DNA of 64,000 nucleotides. Origin: Streptomyces sp. NBC_00285 (GTDB lineage: Bacteria; Actinomycetota; Actinomycetes; Streptomycetales; Streptomycetaceae). The translations under genes were made by a program, and so were the position numbers. Positions 41,919-51,009 of this stretch are shown here, in pieces. Within the stretch, counting starts at the first letter, position 1. Every line of letters starts with the position of its first letter. Location of the stretch: assembly GCF_036174265.1 (NCBI RefSeq), contig NZ_CP108055.1:2666001-2730000 (forward strand), read 5' to 3'. Under the pieces are notes generated by a model. It worked only from the letters and a program-made list of their open reading frames with translations, did not search any database and was not told where the DNA came from.

Positions 41919-43037
41919 ATGACAGACGCACTCAAGCGCCTCTCCGAGGAGGGCGTCGCGATCTGGCTGGACGACCTGTCGCGCAAGCGGATCACGTCCG
42001 GCAACCTCGCCGAACTGATCGACCAGCAGCACGTCGTGGGCGTCACCACCAACCCGTCGATCTTCCAGAAGGCGATCTCGGAGGGTGACGGCTACGACCA
42101 GCAGGTCTCCGACCTGGCCTTCCGCAAGGTCTCGGTCGAAGAGGCCATCCGCATGATCACGACGGCGGACGTCCGGGACGCCGCCGACATCCTGCGCCCG
42201 GTCTTCGACGCCACCGACGGCCAGGACGGCCGGGTCTCGATCGAGGTCGACCCGCGCCTGGCGCACAACCTCAAGGCGACCGTCGCCGAGGCCAAGCAGC
42301 TGGCCTGGCTGGTCGACCGCCCCAACACCCTCATCAAGATCCCCGCCACCCAGGCGGGCATCCCGGCGATCACCGAGGTCATCGGCCTCGGCATCAGCGT
42401 CAACGTCACGCTGATCTTCTCGCTGGAGCGCTACCGCCTGGTCATGGACGCGTTCATCGCGGGCCTGGAGAAGGCCAAGGAGCGCGGCCTGGACGTGTCG
42501 AAGATCCACTCCGTGGCGTCCTTCTTCGTGTCCCGCGTGGACACCGAGATCGACAAGCGGCTCGACGCGCTCGGCACCGACGAGGCCAAGGCCGCCCGCG
42601 GCAAGGCCGGCGTAGCCAACGCGCGCCTCGCCTACCAGGCGTACGAGGAGGTCTTCTCCACGGAGCGCTGGACCGCGCTGGAGAGCGCGGGCGCCAACAA
42701 GCAGCGTCCGCTGTGGGCCTCGACCGGTGTCAAGGACAAGGCGTACAAGGACACGCTGTACGTCGACGAGCTGGTGGCGCCGAACACGGTGAACACCATG
42801 CCGGAGGCCACCCTGTTCGCCACCGAGGACCACGGCCAGATCCGCGGCGACGCGGTGTCCGGCACGTACGAGCAGGCCCGCGCCGAGCTCGACGCGCTGG
42901 AGAAGCTCGGCATCTCCTACGACGAGGTGGTCGTACTGCTGGAGGAAGAGGGCGTCCAGAAGTTCGAGGACGCGTGGAACGACCTGCTCAAGTCGACCGA
43001 GGCGGAGCTTCGGCGCCTCGCCCCTTCGGAGGGCTGA
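41919..43037 (+). CDS. tal: transaldolase
   Basis: Transfers a dihydroxyacetone unit between sedoheptulose-7-phosphate and glyceraldehyde-3-phosphate (372 aa, actinobacterial type). The Schiff-base lysine is Lys140 in NTLIKIPAT. The catalytic acid region [18 protein letters not shown] follows, and [10 protein letters not shown] near the start is the family signature. ATG with AGGAGAT upstream. Lies 32 bp after tkt and 4 bp before zwf. Confidence 0.97.
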   Translation: MTDALKRLSEEGVAIWLDDLSRKRITSGNLAELIDQQHVVGVTTNPSIFQKAISEGDGYDQQVSDLAFRKVSVEEAIRMITTADVRDAADILRPVFDATDGQDGRVSIEVDPRLAHNLKATVAEAKQLAWLVDRPNTLIKIPATQAGIPAITEVIGLGISVNVTLIFSLERYRLVMDAFIAGLEKAKERGLDVSKIHSVASFFVSRVDTEIDKRLDALGTDEAKAARGKAGVANARLAYQAYEEVFSTERWTALESAGANKQRPLWASTGVKDKAYKDTLYVDELVAPNTVNTMPEATLFATEDHGQIRGDAVSGTYEQARAELDALEKLGISYDEVVVLLEEEGVQKFEDAWNDLLKSTEAELRRLAPSEG

Positions 43038-43041
43038 ACTC

Positions 43042-44565
43042 TTGTCGAGCAGCAACCCGCTGCGTGACCCCGCCGACCGACGGCTCCCGCGTATCGCGGG
43101 GCCGTCGGGCCTGGTCATCTTCGGCGTCACGGGCGATTTGTCACGAAAGAAGCTCATGCCCGCCGTGTACGACCTTGCGAACCGGGGTCTGCTGCCGCCG
43201 GGCTTCTCGCTGGTCGGCTTCGCCCGGCGCGAATGGCAGAACGAGGACTTCGCGCAGGAGGTCCACGACGCGGTCAAGGAGCATGCCCGTACGCCGTTCC
43301 GCGAGGAGGTCTGGCAGCAGCTCATCCAGGGGATGCGCTTCGTCCAGGGCACCTTCGACGACGACGACGCGTTCGAACGGCTGCGCGCCACCATCGAGGA
43401 GCTGGACAAGGCACAGGGCACGGGCGGCAACTTCGCCTTCTACCTGTCCGTGCCGCCGGGCGCCTTCCCGGTGGTCATCCAGCAGTTGAAGAAGCACGGT
43501 CTTGCCGACCAGTCGAGCGGCTCCTGGCGCCGCGCGGTCATCGAGAAGCCCTTCGGCCACAACCTCAAGTCGGCCGAGGAGCTCAACGCGACCGTCGAGG
43601 AGGTCTTCGCCCCGGACCAGGTCTTCCGCATCGACCACTACCTGGGCAAGGAGACCGTCCAGAACATCCTGGCGCTGCGCTTCGCCAACACGATGTTCGA
43701 GCCGATCTGGAACCGGTCCTTCGTGGACCACGTGCAGATCACGATGGCCGAGGACATCGGCATCGGCGGCCGGGCCGGCTACTACGACGGCATCGGCGCC
43801 GCCCGTGACGTCATCCAGAACCACCTGCTCCAGCTCATGGCCCTCACCGCCATGGAGGAGCCGGCGTCCTTCGACGCGGACGCGCTGGCCGCGGAGAAGA
43901 CCAAGGTGCTCGGCGCGGTGAAGCTGCCGAAGGATCTGGGCCGCGACACCGTGCGCGGGCAGTACGCCGAGGGCTGGCAGGGCGGCGAGAAGGCGGTCGG
44001 CTACCTCCAGGAGGAGGGCATCGACCCCAAGTCGAAGACCGACACCTACGCGGCCATCAAGGTGGAGATCGACAACCGGCGCTGGGCGGGTGTGCCGTTC
44101 TACCTGCGCACCGGCAAGCGCCTCGGCCGCCGGGTCACCGAGATCGCGGTGGTCTTCCAGCGGGCCCCGCACTCCCCCTTCGACACGACGGCCACCGAGG
44201 AGCTCGGCTCCAACGCGATCGTCATCCGCGTCCAGCCCGACGAGGGCGTCACCGTCCGCTTCGGCTCCAAGGTGCCGGGCACCTCCATGGAGATCCGGGA
44301 CGTGTCCATGGACTTCGCCTACGGCGAGTCGTTCACGGAGTCCTCGCCCGAGGCGTACGAGCGCCTCATCCTCGACGTCCTGCTCGGCGACTCGAACCTC
44401 TTCCCCCGCACGGAGGAGGTCGAGCTGTCCTGGAAGATCCTCGACCCGATCGAGGAGTACTGGGACCGGCACGGCAAGCCCGCCCAGTACCCCTCCGGCA
44501 CCTGGGGACCGGTCGAGGCGGACGAAATGCTCGCACGAGAGGGACGGAGCTGGCGCCGGCCATGA
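43042..44565 (+). CDS. zwf: glucose-6-phosphate dehydrogenase
   Basis: First enzyme of the oxidative pentose phosphate pathway, producing 6-phosphogluconolactone and NADPH (507 aa). Nucleotide motif GVTGDLSRKK at 28-37; catalytic segment RIDHYLGKE with His199. EKPFGHNLKSAEELN is the substrate-binding region. The start is TTG, 4 bp after the tal stop and in the usual place, with no good ATG or GTG nearby; rare starts may keep expression low relative to tal. Its stop overlaps opcA. Confidence 0.97.
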   Translation: MSSSNPLRDPADRRLPRIAGPSGLVIFGVTGDLSRKKLMPAVYDLANRGLLPPGFSLVGFARREWQNEDFAQEVHDAVKEHARTPFREEVWQQLIQGMRFVQGTFDDDDAFERLRATIEELDKAQGTGGNFAFYLSVPPGAFPVVIQQLKKHGLADQSSGSWRRAVIEKPFGHNLKSAEELNATVEEVFAPDQVFRIDHYLGKETVQNILALRFANTMFEPIWNRSFVDHVQITMAEDIGIGGRAGYYDGIGAARDVIQNHLLQLMALTAMEEPASFDADALAAEKTKVLGAVKLPKDLGRDTVRGQYAEGWQGGEKAVGYLQEEGIDPKSKTDTYAAIKVEIDNRRWAGVPFYLRTGKRLGRRVTEIAVVFQRAPHSPFDTTATEELGSNAIVIRVQPDEGVTVRFGSKVPGTSMEIRDVSMDFAYGESFTESSPEAYERLILDVLLGDSNLFPRTEEVELSWKILDPIEEYWDRHGKPAQYPSGTWGPVEADEMLAREGRSWRRP

Positions 44566-45713
44566 AGACAGACCTCACGGACACCACTGCCAGCAAGATC
44601 AACAAGGCGTTGGTGAAGGGCCGCCGGGACATCGGCACACCGGCCGTCGGCATGGTGCTCACGCTGGTCATCGTGACCGACGAGGAGAACGCGTACGACG
44701 CCCTGAAGGCCGCGAACGACGCGTCCCGCGAGCACCCCTCGCGCACGCTCGTGGTCATCAAGCGGGTGTCGCGGAGTTCCCGCGACCGCACCCAGTCCCG
44801 CCTCGACGCCGAGGTACGGGTGGGCGCGGACGCGGGCACCGGCGAGACGGTGGTGCTACGGCTGTACGGCGACGTCGTCGACCACGCCCAGTCGGTCGTC
44901 CTTCCGCTGCTGCTGCCGGACGCGCCGGTCGTCGTCTGGTGGCCGGTGGCCGCGCCGCTGGACCCGGCCGGCGATCCGCTCGGCGCGCTGGCTCAGCGCC
45001 GGGTCACCGACACGTACTCCTCCGAGCAGCCGGTGAGCGAGCTGTCGGCGCGCGCCGGCACCTACACCCCGGGGGACACCGACCTCTCCTGGACCCGCAT
45101 CACCCCGTGGCGCTCGATGCTGGCCGCCGCGCTCGACCAGGTCACCTGCGAGGTGGCGGCCGTCGAGGTGGAGGGCGAGGAGTTCAACCCGAGCTGCGAA
45201 CTGCTGGCGATGTGGCTGGCGGACCGGCTGGACGTGCCGGTGAGGCGGTCCCTGTCGGGCGGTCCTGGTCTGACGGCCGTACGGCTGCACACGGACAGCG
45301 GTCCGATCGTCCTGGACCGTGCCGACGGCTCGCTCGCCACGCTCTCCATCCAGGGGCAGCCCGACCGTGCGGTGGCGCTGAAGCGCCGGGACACGGCCGA
45401 GCTGATCGCCGAGGAGCTGCGCAGGTTGGACCCGGACGACACATACGCGTCGGCGCTGCGGTTCGGGGTGGAGAAGCTGAACACGTCGGCGCCCTTTCCG
45501 GAACCGGCCGCCAAAGGAGACACCGGCTCCGGCGCCGGAGAATCCCGCTCCGCAGACACCGTCTCCGCAGAGCAGGCCCCAGCCGGAACCTCCGCGGAAA
45601 TCGCCGTCAAAGCCCCTGTCGAGGGCCCTGCGAAAGCTGCCGGGAAGGAAGGGCCGACGGCGCCCTCGCTGAAGCCGGTCCCCTCCGGGCTGTCCGGGAA
45701 GGCGGGGAAGTGA
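44562..45713 (+). CDS. opcA: glucose-6-phosphate dehydrogenase assembly protein OpcA
   Basis: Binds and allosterically activates Zwf in actinobacteria and cyanobacteria (383 aa). The family segments RDRTQSRLDAEVRVGADAG, VVVWWPVAAPLDPAGDPLG, DLSWTRITPWRSMLAAALD and the FNPSCELLAMWLADRL core are clear. The last ~70 residues are a low-complexity Ala/Pro/Glu/Lys extension beyond the usual end. ATG overlaps the zwf stop (ATGA). Confidence 0.95.
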   Translation: MKTDLTDTTASKINKALVKGRRDIGTPAVGMVLTLVIVTDEENAYDALKAANDASREHPSRTLVVIKRVSRSSRDRTQSRLDAEVRVGADAGTGETVVLRLYGDVVDHAQSVVLPLLLPDAPVVVWWPVAAPLDPAGDPLGALAQRRVTDTYSSEQPVSELSARAGTYTPGDTDLSWTRITPWRSMLAAALDQVTCEVAAVEVEGEEFNPSCELLAMWLADRLDVPVRRSLSGGPGLTAVRLHTDSGPIVLDRADGSLATLSIQGQPDRAVALKRRDTAELIAEELRRLDPDDTYASALRFGVEKLNTSAPFPEPAAKGDTGSGAGESRSADTVSAEQAPAGTSAEIAVKAPVEGPAKAAGKEGPTAPSLKPVPSGLSGKAGK

Positions 45714-46492
45714 GCACCCCGCAGCTGGTCGTGCACCGCGACAAGGAGCTGATGGCCCAGGCCGCCGCGGCCCGTCTGATCACGAAGATCGTGGACGCGC
45801 AGGCCTCACGGGGCTCGGCGTCGGTGGTCCTCACCGGCGGGCGCAACGGCAACGGCCTGCTGGCCGCCCTCGCCGTGGCGCCCGCCCGGGACGCCGTGGA
45901 CTGGGGCCGCCTGGACCTGTGGTGGGGCGACGAGCGTTTCCTGCCCGAGGGCGACCCGGAGCGCAATGTCACGCAGGCCCGCGAGGCCCTGCTGGACTCC
46001 GTACCGCTGGACCCGAAGCGCGTGCACGCCATGCCCGCGTCGGACGGTCCCCACGGCGACGACGCCGACGGGGCGGCCTCCGCGTACGCGGAGGAGCTGG
46101 AGCGGGCGGCGGGCCCCGAGAACCATGGCACGGTGCCGACCTTCGACGTCCTGATGCTGGGCGTCGGCCCGGACACCCACGTGGCGTCCCTGTTCCCGGA
46201 ACTCCCGGCGGTACGGGAGACCGAGCGCACGGTCGTCGGGGTCCATGGCGCCCCGAAGCCTCCGCCGACCCGGATCACCCTCACGCTGCCCGCCATCCGC
46301 GCGGCCCGTGAGGTCTGGCTCCTGGCGGCCGGTGAGGACAAGGCGAAGGCCGCGGCGATCGCCCTGTCCGGCGCGGGCGAGATCCAGGCCCCGGCGGCCG
46401 GTGCCCGCGGCCGGGCCCGCACCCTGTGGCTGCTGGACTCGGCGGCGGCCTCCCAGCTGCCGAGGTCGCTGTATCCGCCTGCTTCGTCGTAA
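45710..46492 (+). CDS. pgl: 6-phosphogluconolactonase
   Basis: Hydrolyses 6-phosphogluconolactone to 6-phosphogluconate (260 aa, SOL/DevB type). Motifs include VLTGGRNGNGLLAAL near 44-58, the WWGDERFLPEGDPERNV segment, and the LMLGVGPDTHVASLFPE active site near 145-161. The GTG start overlaps the opcA stop by three bases (GTGA). Last gene of the unit; a terminator-like hairpin follows. No pgi is present in this window. Confidence 0.96.
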   Translation: MSTPQLVVHRDKELMAQAAAARLITKIVDAQASRGSASVVLTGGRNGNGLLAALAVAPARDAVDWGRLDLWWGDERFLPEGDPERNVTQAREALLDSVPLDPKRVHAMPASDGPHGDDADGAASAYAEELERAAGPENHGTVPTFDVLMLGVGPDTHVASLFPELPAVRETERTVVGVHGAPKPPPTRITLTLPAIRAAREVWLLAAGEDKAKAAAIALSGAGEIQAPAAGARGRARTLWLLDSAAASQLPRSLYPPASS

Positions 46493-46517
46493 CACCCGTC
46501 TTCGAGAAGGCGGTTGA

Positions 46518-46549
46518 ACGCCGGGTCCCTCCTGGGAGGGGCCCGGTGT
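46518..46549 (+). terminator. terminator after pgl
   Basis: A 14-bp GC-rich stem with two wobble pairs (5' arm from ACGCCGGG, 3' arm ending CCCGGTGT) and a 4-nt loop lies 25 bp after the pgl stop. A TTCGCGTTCT tail gives few T, as is usual for Streptomyces. The ~220 bp after it up to the RbpA-paralogue stop hold no visible gene. Confidence 0.6.
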
Positions 46550-46772
46550 TCGCGTTCTCAGCGGGAGACGCGCCGGTCCCAGTCCTGCGGCGCCTCGCGG
46601 ATCCGCCCGTCGCCTCGACCGACATCACGGCTCCCCCTCCCGGTCCGCGCATCACACCTCGATGCACAAACCGTAGAGGCCGCCACTGACAATCGGCCTG
46701 GCCGGCGTCGGGACAGCAGCCGTGAAACGGCTCCGGCCAGTCACCTCTCGGTGCCCGGCCGGTTCTCGACTT

Positions 46773-47108
46773 CTAGATCTCGCCCCGCAGTTTGGCGAGC
46801 GCCTCGGCGAGGATCGCCTCACCGTCCGCATCGCTGCGCCGCTCCCGTACGTACGCGAGGTGCGTCTTGTACGGCTCGGTGCGCGGCGGAGCCGGCGGGT
46901 TGTCCCGGTCCTGTCCGGCGGGAAAGCCACAGCGTGGGCAGTCCCAGGTTTCGGGCACCTGCGCGTCGCTGGCGAAGCTGGGCACCGTTTCGTGCCCGTT
47001 GGAGCACCAGAAGGAGATGCGCAGACGCGGGGCGGACTCGCCCCGCTCGGCCTCGCCCATCGGCCCCGCCCCGACCCGGCTACCACGGATCGCGTTGCCA
47101 CTTGCCAC
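46773..47108 (-). CDS. RbpA paralogue, RNA polymerase-binding protein
   Basis: A 111-residue zinc-ribbon protein of the RbpA family, which stabilises RNA polymerase-sigma complexes. The RISFWCSNGHETVPSF segment has Cys35 and His39, and WDCPRCGFPAG has Cys57 and Cys60, the core zinc ribbon. The C-terminal YKTHLAYVRERRSDADGEAI resembles the sigma-interaction helix. It is shorter than the main RbpA as I remember it and lacks its C-terminal tail, so it is probably a paralogue. The GTG has GGGAG 10 bases upstream. An inverted repeat lies in its upstream region. Confidence 0.9.
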   Translation of the reverse strand: MASGNAIRGSRVGAGPMGEAERGESAPRLRISFWCSNGHETVPSFASDAQVPETWDCPRCGFPAGQDRDNPPAPPRTEPYKTHLAYVRERRSDADGEAILAEALAKLRGEI

Positions 47109-47322
47109 GGTCGTAACTCCCTGCGTGATGGTGCCGCGAAGCGAGTCGGCGTTTCGCTTCGTTGCGAGCGCCTCAGTCTACGTAAGGCCCAACGCGCGTC
47201 CAGTGATTGGAGTTACAGCCCTCACACCTAGACGCAAGCCCCATGATAGGCCGCGCTCAGCTGCGCGTACCGAACATGGGGCCTTACGTGCGGAATGTAC
47301 GTGCTGTGTGTGGCGTGGCCGC

Positions 47323-47559
47323 TCAGCTGTTCGTCTTCATGAGCAGGCCGAGCACGATGACGCACACGAACCACAGCACACCGACCATCACAGTGATGCG
47401 GTCGAGGTTGCGCTCGGCGACCGAGGAACCGCCGACGGACGACTGCATGCCGCCACCGAACATGTCGGAGAGGCCGCCGCCCTTCCCCTTGTGCATCAGT
47501 ACCAGCAGCATCATCAGCCCGCTGAAGACGATCAGGGCGATCGAGAACCCCAAAACCAC
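47323..47559 (-). CDS. secG: preprotein translocase subunit SecG
   Basis: Small membrane subunit (78 aa) of the SecYEG export channel. Two transmembrane helices: LGFSIALIVFSGLMMLLVLM at about 4-23 and TVMVGVLWFVCVIVLGLLM near the C-terminus, joined by the conserved KGKGGGLSDMFGGGMQSS loop. The GTG at 47559 gives the standard length; the frame upstream is antisense and unlikely. It lies about 100 bp downstream of tpiA and on the same strand as the glycolytic genes, a common actinobacterial order. Confidence 0.93.
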   Translation of the reverse strand: MVLGFSIALIVFSGLMMLLVLMHKGKGGGLSDMFGGGMQSSVGGSSVAERNLDRITVMVGVLWFVCVIVLGLLMKTNS

Positions 47560-47657
47560 GGCTGGACCAACTCTCTCGGATTCGGATGAACGACGGGGAC
47601 ATGGCGGCTTCCCACCATGCCCCCGCAAGGGTACGACGTATTACCGCCGGGGCCTAC

Positions 47658-48434
47658 TTACTGATCCCGGAAGCGCACGATCTTGACGAACTCATCGGCG
47701 TCCAGCGAGGCCCCGCCGACGAGGGCGCCGTCGATGTCGGCCTTGGACATGATCTCGGCGACGTTGCCGGCCTTGACGGAGCCGCCGTACTGGATGCGGA
47801 CCCGGTCGGCCAGTTCCTGGGTGTACAGCTCGGCGAGCTTCCCGCGGATGGCGGCGCAGACCTCCTGGGCGTCGTCCGCGCCGCAGACCTTGCCGGTGCC
47901 GATGGCCCACACGGGCTCGTAGGCGATCACGACGGACTCGGCCTGCTCGGCCGACAGGTCCTTGAGGCCGCCCTCGACCTGGGCGAGGGTGTGGGAGACG
48001 TGGTTGCCCGCCTCGCGGACCTCCAGTTCCTCGCCGACGCACAGGATCGGGGTGAGGCCGTGCTTGTAGGCGGCCTTCACCTTGGCGTTGACGATCTCGT
48101 CGGTCTCCGCGTGGTACTGACGGCGCTCGGAGTGGCCGACCGCCACGTACGTGCACTTCAGCTTGGCCAGCATCGAGCCGGAGATCTCACCGGTGTAGGC
48201 GCCGGAGTCCTGCGCCGAGAGGTCCTGGGCGCCGTACTTGATCTTGAGCTTGTCGCCGTCGACCAGGGTCTGCACGGAGCGCAGATCGGTGAAGGGCGGC
48301 AGGACGGCGACCTCGACGGCCTCGTAGTCCTTGTCCGCGAGGGCGAAGGCGAGCTTCTGGACGTGCGCGATGGCCTCGAGGTGGTTGAGGTTCATCTTCC
48401 AGTTACCCGCCATGATCGGCGTGCGAGTGGTCAT
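47658..48434 (-). CDS. tpiA: triosephosphate isomerase
   Basis: Interconverts dihydroxyacetone phosphate and glyceraldehyde-3-phosphate (258 aa). Active-site residues are Lys13 (NWKMN), His101 in VAVGHSERR and Glu173 in [12 protein letters not shown]; the [10 protein letters not shown] phosphate loop is intact. The ATG lies 6 bp after the pgk stop. Between tpiA and secG are ~100 bp without a gene. Confidence 0.97.
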   Translation of the reverse strand: MTTRTPIMAGNWKMNLNHLEAIAHVQKLAFALADKDYEAVEVAVLPPFTDLRSVQTLVDGDKLKIKYGAQDLSAQDSGAYTGEISGSMLAKLKCTYVAVGHSERRQYHAETDEIVNAKVKAAYKHGLTPILCVGEELEVREAGNHVSHTLAQVEGGLKDLSAEQAESVVIAYEPVWAIGTGKVCGADDAQEVCAAIRGKLAELYTQELADRVRIQYGGSVKAGNVAEIMSKADIDGALVGGASLDADEFVKIVRFRDQ

Positions 48435-48440
48435 GCGGGG

Positions 48441-49652
48441 TCAGTCCTCCAGTGCGGCGAGGCCGGGGAGCGTCTTGCCCTCGAGGTATTCGAGGGAGGC
48501 GCCGCCGCCGGTCGAGATGTGGCCGAATGCGTTCTCGTCGAAGCCCAGGATGCGGACGGCCGCGGCGGAGTCGCCACCGCCGACGACCGTGAAGGCCGGG
48601 GAGTCGAGGAGTGCCTGGGCGACCGCCTTGGTGCCCTCGGCGAAGTCGGGGTGCTCGAAGACGCCCATCGGGCCGTTCCAGAAGACGGTGGCGGCATCGG
48701 TGATCTTCGAGGCGTACAGCTTGCCGGACGCCGGGCCGATGTCCAGGCCCAGCTGGTCGGCCGGGATCGCGTCCGCGGCGACGGTGGTGGCGCCGCTCGG
48801 GGCCTTGGTCTTCAGGTCCGGGAACCCGGGGGCGACCACGGCGTCGACGGGCAGCACCAGCTCGACGCCGGTCTTCTCCGCGCGCTCGATGTACTCCAGG
48901 ACCGCCGGGATCTGGTCCTCCTGGAGGAGCGACTTGCCGACCTCGTACCCCTTGGCCTTGAGGAAGGTGTACGCCATGCCGCCGCCGATGAGGATGCGGT
49001 CGGCCTTGCCGAGGAGTTCGTCGATGACGGCGAGCTTGTCGGAGACCTTGGCGCCGCCGAGCGCGACCACGTACGGGCGCTGGACGTCGTCCGTGAGCTT
49101 CTTCAGGACGCCGACCTCGGTGGCGATGAGGTAGCCGGCGTAGTGCGGGAGCTTGCCCGGGAGGTCGAAGACCGAAGCGTGCTTGCGGTGCACCGCGCCG
49201 AAGCCGTCGCCGACGTAGACGTCGGCGAGAGCGGCGAGCTGGTCCGCGAAGGCGCCCCGCTCGGCGTCGTCCTTGGAGGTCTCTCCGGCGTTGAAGCGGA
49301 GGTTCTCGACGACCGCGACCTGGCCGTCGGCGAGGCCCGCGACCGTGGCGGTGGCCGACTCACCCACCGTGTCGGTCGCGAACGCCACGGAGGCGTCCAG
49401 GAGTTCACCGAGGCGCGCGGCGGCCGGGGCGAGCGAGAAGGCCGGGTCCGGGGCGCCCTTGGGGCGGCCCAGGTGGGAGGCGACGACCACGCGGGCGCCC
49501 GCCTCGGCGAGCGCCTTGACGGTGGGCAGCACGGCGCGGATACGGCCGTCGTCGGTGATCGTGGTGCCGTCGAGCGGCACGTTCAGGTCGGCGCGGACGA
49601 AAACCCGCCTGCCTGCCACGCCTTCGGCGAGAAGTTCGTCGATCGTCTTCAT
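48441..49652 (-). CDS. pgk: phosphoglycerate kinase
   Basis: ATP-generating glycolytic enzyme (403 aa). FVRADLNVPLDG at about 18-29 is the family start signature, followed by HLGRPKG at 60-66 and the ATP-binding GGAKVSDKLAVIDELLGKAD and GGGDSAAA near the C-terminus. ATG with GAGAG-type site. Expressed with tpiA and secG downstream. The 130-bp gap to gap contains a 9-bp inverted repeat (CAGGGCTCG at 49716, CGAGCCCTG at 49747). Confidence 0.97.
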   Translation of the reverse strand: MKTIDELLAEGVAGRRVFVRADLNVPLDGTTITDDGRIRAVLPTVKALAEAGARVVVASHLGRPKGAPDPAFSLAPAAARLGELLDASVAFATDTVGESATATVAGLADGQVAVVENLRFNAGETSKDDAERGAFADQLAALADVYVGDGFGAVHRKHASVFDLPGKLPHYAGYLIATEVGVLKKLTDDVQRPYVVALGGAKVSDKLAVIDELLGKADRILIGGGMAYTFLKAKGYEVGKSLLQEDQIPAVLEYIERAEKTGVELVLPVDAVVAPGFPDLKTKAPSGATTVAADAIPADQLGLDIGPASGKLYASKITDAATVFWNGPMGVFEHPDFAEGTKAVAQALLDSPAFTVVGGGDSAAAVRILGFDENAFGHISTGGGASLEYLEGKTLPGLAALED

Positions 49653-49784
49653 TGAGAGGGCTCCCGAATGACTGGTGGTGCTCGTGATGCTGAGAGGGCC
49701 GGTCCGTACGCGAGTCAGGGCTCGGACTGCGCGTCCCTGCGCCGCCCGAGCCCTGCTCTCACATCAAAGTGCCTGCTCTGTGGA

Positions 49785-50870
<1,086 letters not shown>

Positions 50871-50920
50871 CTACCTCCCTGAGACCGGCGCGGTGACATC
50901 GAGATGCCCCATACACGGCA

Positions 50921-50958
50921 GGGCGGTCCGTACCCGCCAGTAGGGGTACGGACCGCCC
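50921..50958 (-). terminator. terminator of the M14 carboxypeptidase gene
   Basis: A perfect 15-bp stem (GGGCGGTCCGTACCC with its complement) with an 8-nt loop lies about 50 bp past the stop codon. No T run follows, consistent with a GC-rich type terminator. It separates the peptidase from the gap gene. Confidence 0.7.
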
Positions 50959-51009
50959 CGGACCGAAAGCTCCGGTCACCCGGAACGACCGCGTCGGGTC
51001 ATCCCGGGT

